DNA of 6,770 nucleotides. Origin: Clostridiales bacterium UBA1316. GTDB taxonomy: Bacteria; Bacillota; Clostridia; Oscillospirales; Oscillospiraceae. The DNA lies in contig DBTM01000004.1 of assembly GCA_002307055.1 (NCBI GenBank), forward strand, positions 1 to 6,770, in the 5' to 3' direction. Below, piece by piece: positions 5,064 through 6,770 of the stretch (within the stretch, counting starts at the first letter, position 1; every line of letters starts with the position of its first letter). The position numbers were made by a program, and so were the translations under genes. The notes beneath the pieces are model-generated. The model saw nothing but the letters and a program-made list of their open reading frames with translations. It did not search any database and was not told the DNA's origin.

Positions 5064-6770
5064 TTAGTTTCCGCTGAGGCGCGATACATCGCGGTTATTT
5101 GCGTCAAATGCGATCATCAGGGCTTCGTCGCCGGTGTAGCCTTCCTCATGCGCTTTTTTGATCGCCTTCAGCATGCGTTCGTAATCGTTCGGGAGGATGC
5201 AGACAAATTTCTTCAGCGCATTATCCCAGTCGTCAAGCAGTTTTGCGGCTTTTGTGCTGCCTGTATAATATTTGTGATCGGTGATCATCTGTTTGAGTTC
5301 CTCGGCTCCTGCGCTGTCAACAGCGGCGCTTCTCACCATATCGGTGTTCAGCCGGGCGGCGAAGGTCCCGTCCTCATCGTAGACATAGGCGACACCGCCG
5401 GACATACCAGCGGCGAAATTGCGCCCTGTTTTACCGAGGACAACGACGCGCCCGCCTGTCATATATTCGCAGCCGTGATCGCCGACAGCCTCGACAACGG
5501 CGACGACGCCGCTGTTTCGGACGCAGAAGCGTTCTCCGGCGGCACCCCTGATATAGGCCTCGCCGCTCGTCGCGCCGTAGAAAGCGACGTTCCCGATGAT
5601 GATGTTTTCTTCAGGGACGAAGGTTGCTTCGACCGGGGGCTTGACGATAATCTTACCGCCGGAGAGGCCCTTGCCGGTATAGTCGTTTGAATCGCCTGTC
5701 AGCGTGATGGTGATGCCGCTCGGGACAAAAGCACCGAGGCTCTGGCCGGAGGAGCCGGTGAAATTAAGGTTTATAGTATCTTCCGGCAGGCCGGCGCTGC
5801 CGTATTTACGGGTGATACAACTGCCTAAAATTGTGCCGATGGCACGGTCGGTATTGTGAACAGGGAGCTCGACGGTAACCTTTTGGCCGCTTTTCAGGGC
5901 GGGCTCGCAAAGCCCGAGCAGGACGCTCATATCGAGTGTTTTCTCCAAGCTGTGATTTTGTTCGACCGTCTGATAGAGGGGTGTGCCGTCGGGGACGACC
6001 GGTTTGAAGAGTAATTCCTTCAGGTCAAGACCCTGCGCCTTCCAGGAGGAAGCGGGGATATCAGTTTCCAGCATGTCCGAGCGGCCAATCATTTCATTGA
6101 CCGTGCGGAAGCCCATTTGCGCCATGTATTCACGCAGCTCCTCAGCGACGAAAAGCATGAAGTTCATGACATACTCCGGCTTGCCGGTGAATTTTTTGCG
6201 GAGCTCCGGATTGTTTGTGGCGATACCGACAGGGCAGGTATCCTGATTGCAAACGCGCATCATGACGCAGCCGAGTGTCACAAGCGGCGCTGTGGCGAAG
6301 CCATATTCCTCCGCGCCGAGGAGCGCCGCCACGGCGACATCGCGGCCGGACATCATTTTGCCGTCGGTTTCAATGATGATCCTGTTTCGGAGATGATTCT
6401 TGACGAGCGTCTGATGTGTTTCGGCAACGCCGAGCTCCCACGGCAAGCCCGTGTGGCGCATCGCGGTTCTCGGAGAAGCGCCCGTGCCGCCCTCGTAACC
6501 GCTGATTAAGACGACATCGGCAAAGCCCTTGGCGACGCCGGCGGCAACAGTGCCGACACCCGCTTCGCTCACGAGCTTGACGTTGATTCTCGCCTGGGGA
6601 TTTGAATTCTTAAGGTCGTAGATAAGCTCCTTGAGATCTTCAATCGAATAAATATCATGATGCGGCGGGGGTGAGATGAGGCCGACGCCAGGCGTTGAGT
6701 TACGAACCTTGGCGACGGAGGGATATACCTTTTTGCCGGGGAGCTGACCGCCCTCGCCGGGCTTGGCGCC
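5064..6770 (-). CDS. gltB: Glutamate synthase (NADPH) large subunit, C-terminal part
   Basis: This is the 3' end of the alpha subunit gene. 568 residues are visible and the frame stays open to the right edge, so the N-terminal amidotransferase domain and the central domain are outside. The visible part begins in the FMN-binding synthase domain (GAKPGEGGQLPG at the edge, then STPGVGLISPPPHHDIYSIED). The segment from about 63 with GYEGGTGASP lines the active site where 2-oxoglutarate is aminated. Cys168, Cys174 and Cys179 (C-x5-C-x4-C) hold the [3Fe-4S] cluster. The rest, from about 270, is the glycine-rich beta-helix domain, with GSSGQSLGAF, LSGGKIIVKPP and MTGGRVVVLGKTGRNFAAGM repeats. A GTG at 6572 is an internal valine codon, not the start. 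No frameshift or missing key residue is seen. It is followed by gltD after 14 bases. Confidence 0.97.
   Translation of the reverse strand, partial: GAKPGEGGQLPGKKVYPSVAKVRNSTPGVGLISPPPHHDIYSIEDLKELIYDLKNSNPQARINVKLVSEAGVGTVAAGVAKGFADVVLISGYEGGTGASPRTAMRHTGLPWELGVAETHQTLVKNHLRNRIIIETDGKMMSGRDVAVAALLGAEEYGFATAPLVTLGCVMMRVCNQDTCPVGIATNNPELRKKFTGKPEYVMNFMLFVAEELREYMAQMGFRTVNEMIGRSDMLETDIPASSWKAQGLDLKELLFKPVVPDGTPLYQTVEQNHSLEKTLDMSVLLGLCEPALKSGQKVTVELPVHNTDRAIGTILGSCITRKYGSAGLPEDTINLNFTGSSGQSLGAFVPSGITITLTGDSNDYTGKGLSGGKIIVKPPVEATFVPEENIIIGNVAFYGATSGEAYIRGAAGERFCVRNSGVVAVVEAVGDHGCEYMTGGRVVVLGKTGRNFAAGMSGGVAYVYDEDGTFAARLNTDMVRSAAVDSAGAEELKQMITDHKYYTGSTKAAKLLDDWDNALKKFVCILPNDYERMLKAIKKAHEEGYTGDEALMIAFDANNRDVSRLSGN

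Noticed and set aside
5148..5690. 180-codon plus-strand open frame inside gltB
   Set aside because: It is antisense to highly conserved gltB sequence and shows no domain or ribosome-binding site. It is a shadow frame caused by codon composition.
5064..6572. gltB starting at GTG 6572 as a complete 502-residue gene
   Set aside because: The frame stays open to the window edge and encodes conserved glutamate synthase sequence there (GAKPGEGGQLPG, STPGVGLISPPPHHD), so the GTG is an internal valine codon and the gene is partial.

Overview
The window looks like chromosomal DNA of a low-to-mid GC anaerobic Bacillota, probably a clostridium of the Oscillospiraceae type. The lineage is inferred from three things: the style of the ABC-transporter lipoprotein (short signal, lipobox, Ala/Ser/Pro linker), clear Shine-Dalgarno sites before every gene, and the short clostridial-looking Cu/Zn superoxide dismutase. 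No phage, insertion sequence, CRISPR array, tRNA or rRNA was seen.

Layout from left to right. Positions 1-262 hold no convincing gene but are rich in inverted repeats, with a consensus-like minus-strand promoter near 216-244. Positions 263-2775 (minus strand) are a three-gene polar amino-acid ABC importer, transcribed as binding lipoprotein, then permease, then ATPase. The permease and ATPase overlap by ATGA, and a 13-bp hairpin sits between the lipoprotein and permease genes. Positions 2776-3027 are a divergent intergenic region with a perfect TATAAT and several palindromes. Positions 3028-3528 (plus strand) encode a small Cu/Zn superoxide dismutase family protein with no visible export signal. 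A bidirectional terminator (3533-3566) separates it from the convergent minus-strand gltB-gltD operon. gltD is complete at 3580-5049. gltB is the 3' part only (5064-6770) and runs off the right edge.

The genes share a nitrogen and amino-acid theme. GltBD makes glutamate from 2-oxoglutarate and glutamine using NADPH, and the importer brings in a polar amino acid whose identity cannot be read from sequence. The dismutase is a separate single-gene unit, plausibly an oxidative-stress defence that would protect iron-sulfur enzymes such as GltBD.

The core genes are ordinary. The points that deserve a second look are the structured gene-free left end, the importer's intergenic hairpin with a competing pairing to the permease ribosome-binding site, the dismutase variant (compact zinc loop, Lys in place of the active-site Arg, apparently cytosolic), and the palindromes of its promoter. 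I found no clearly new multi-gene system.
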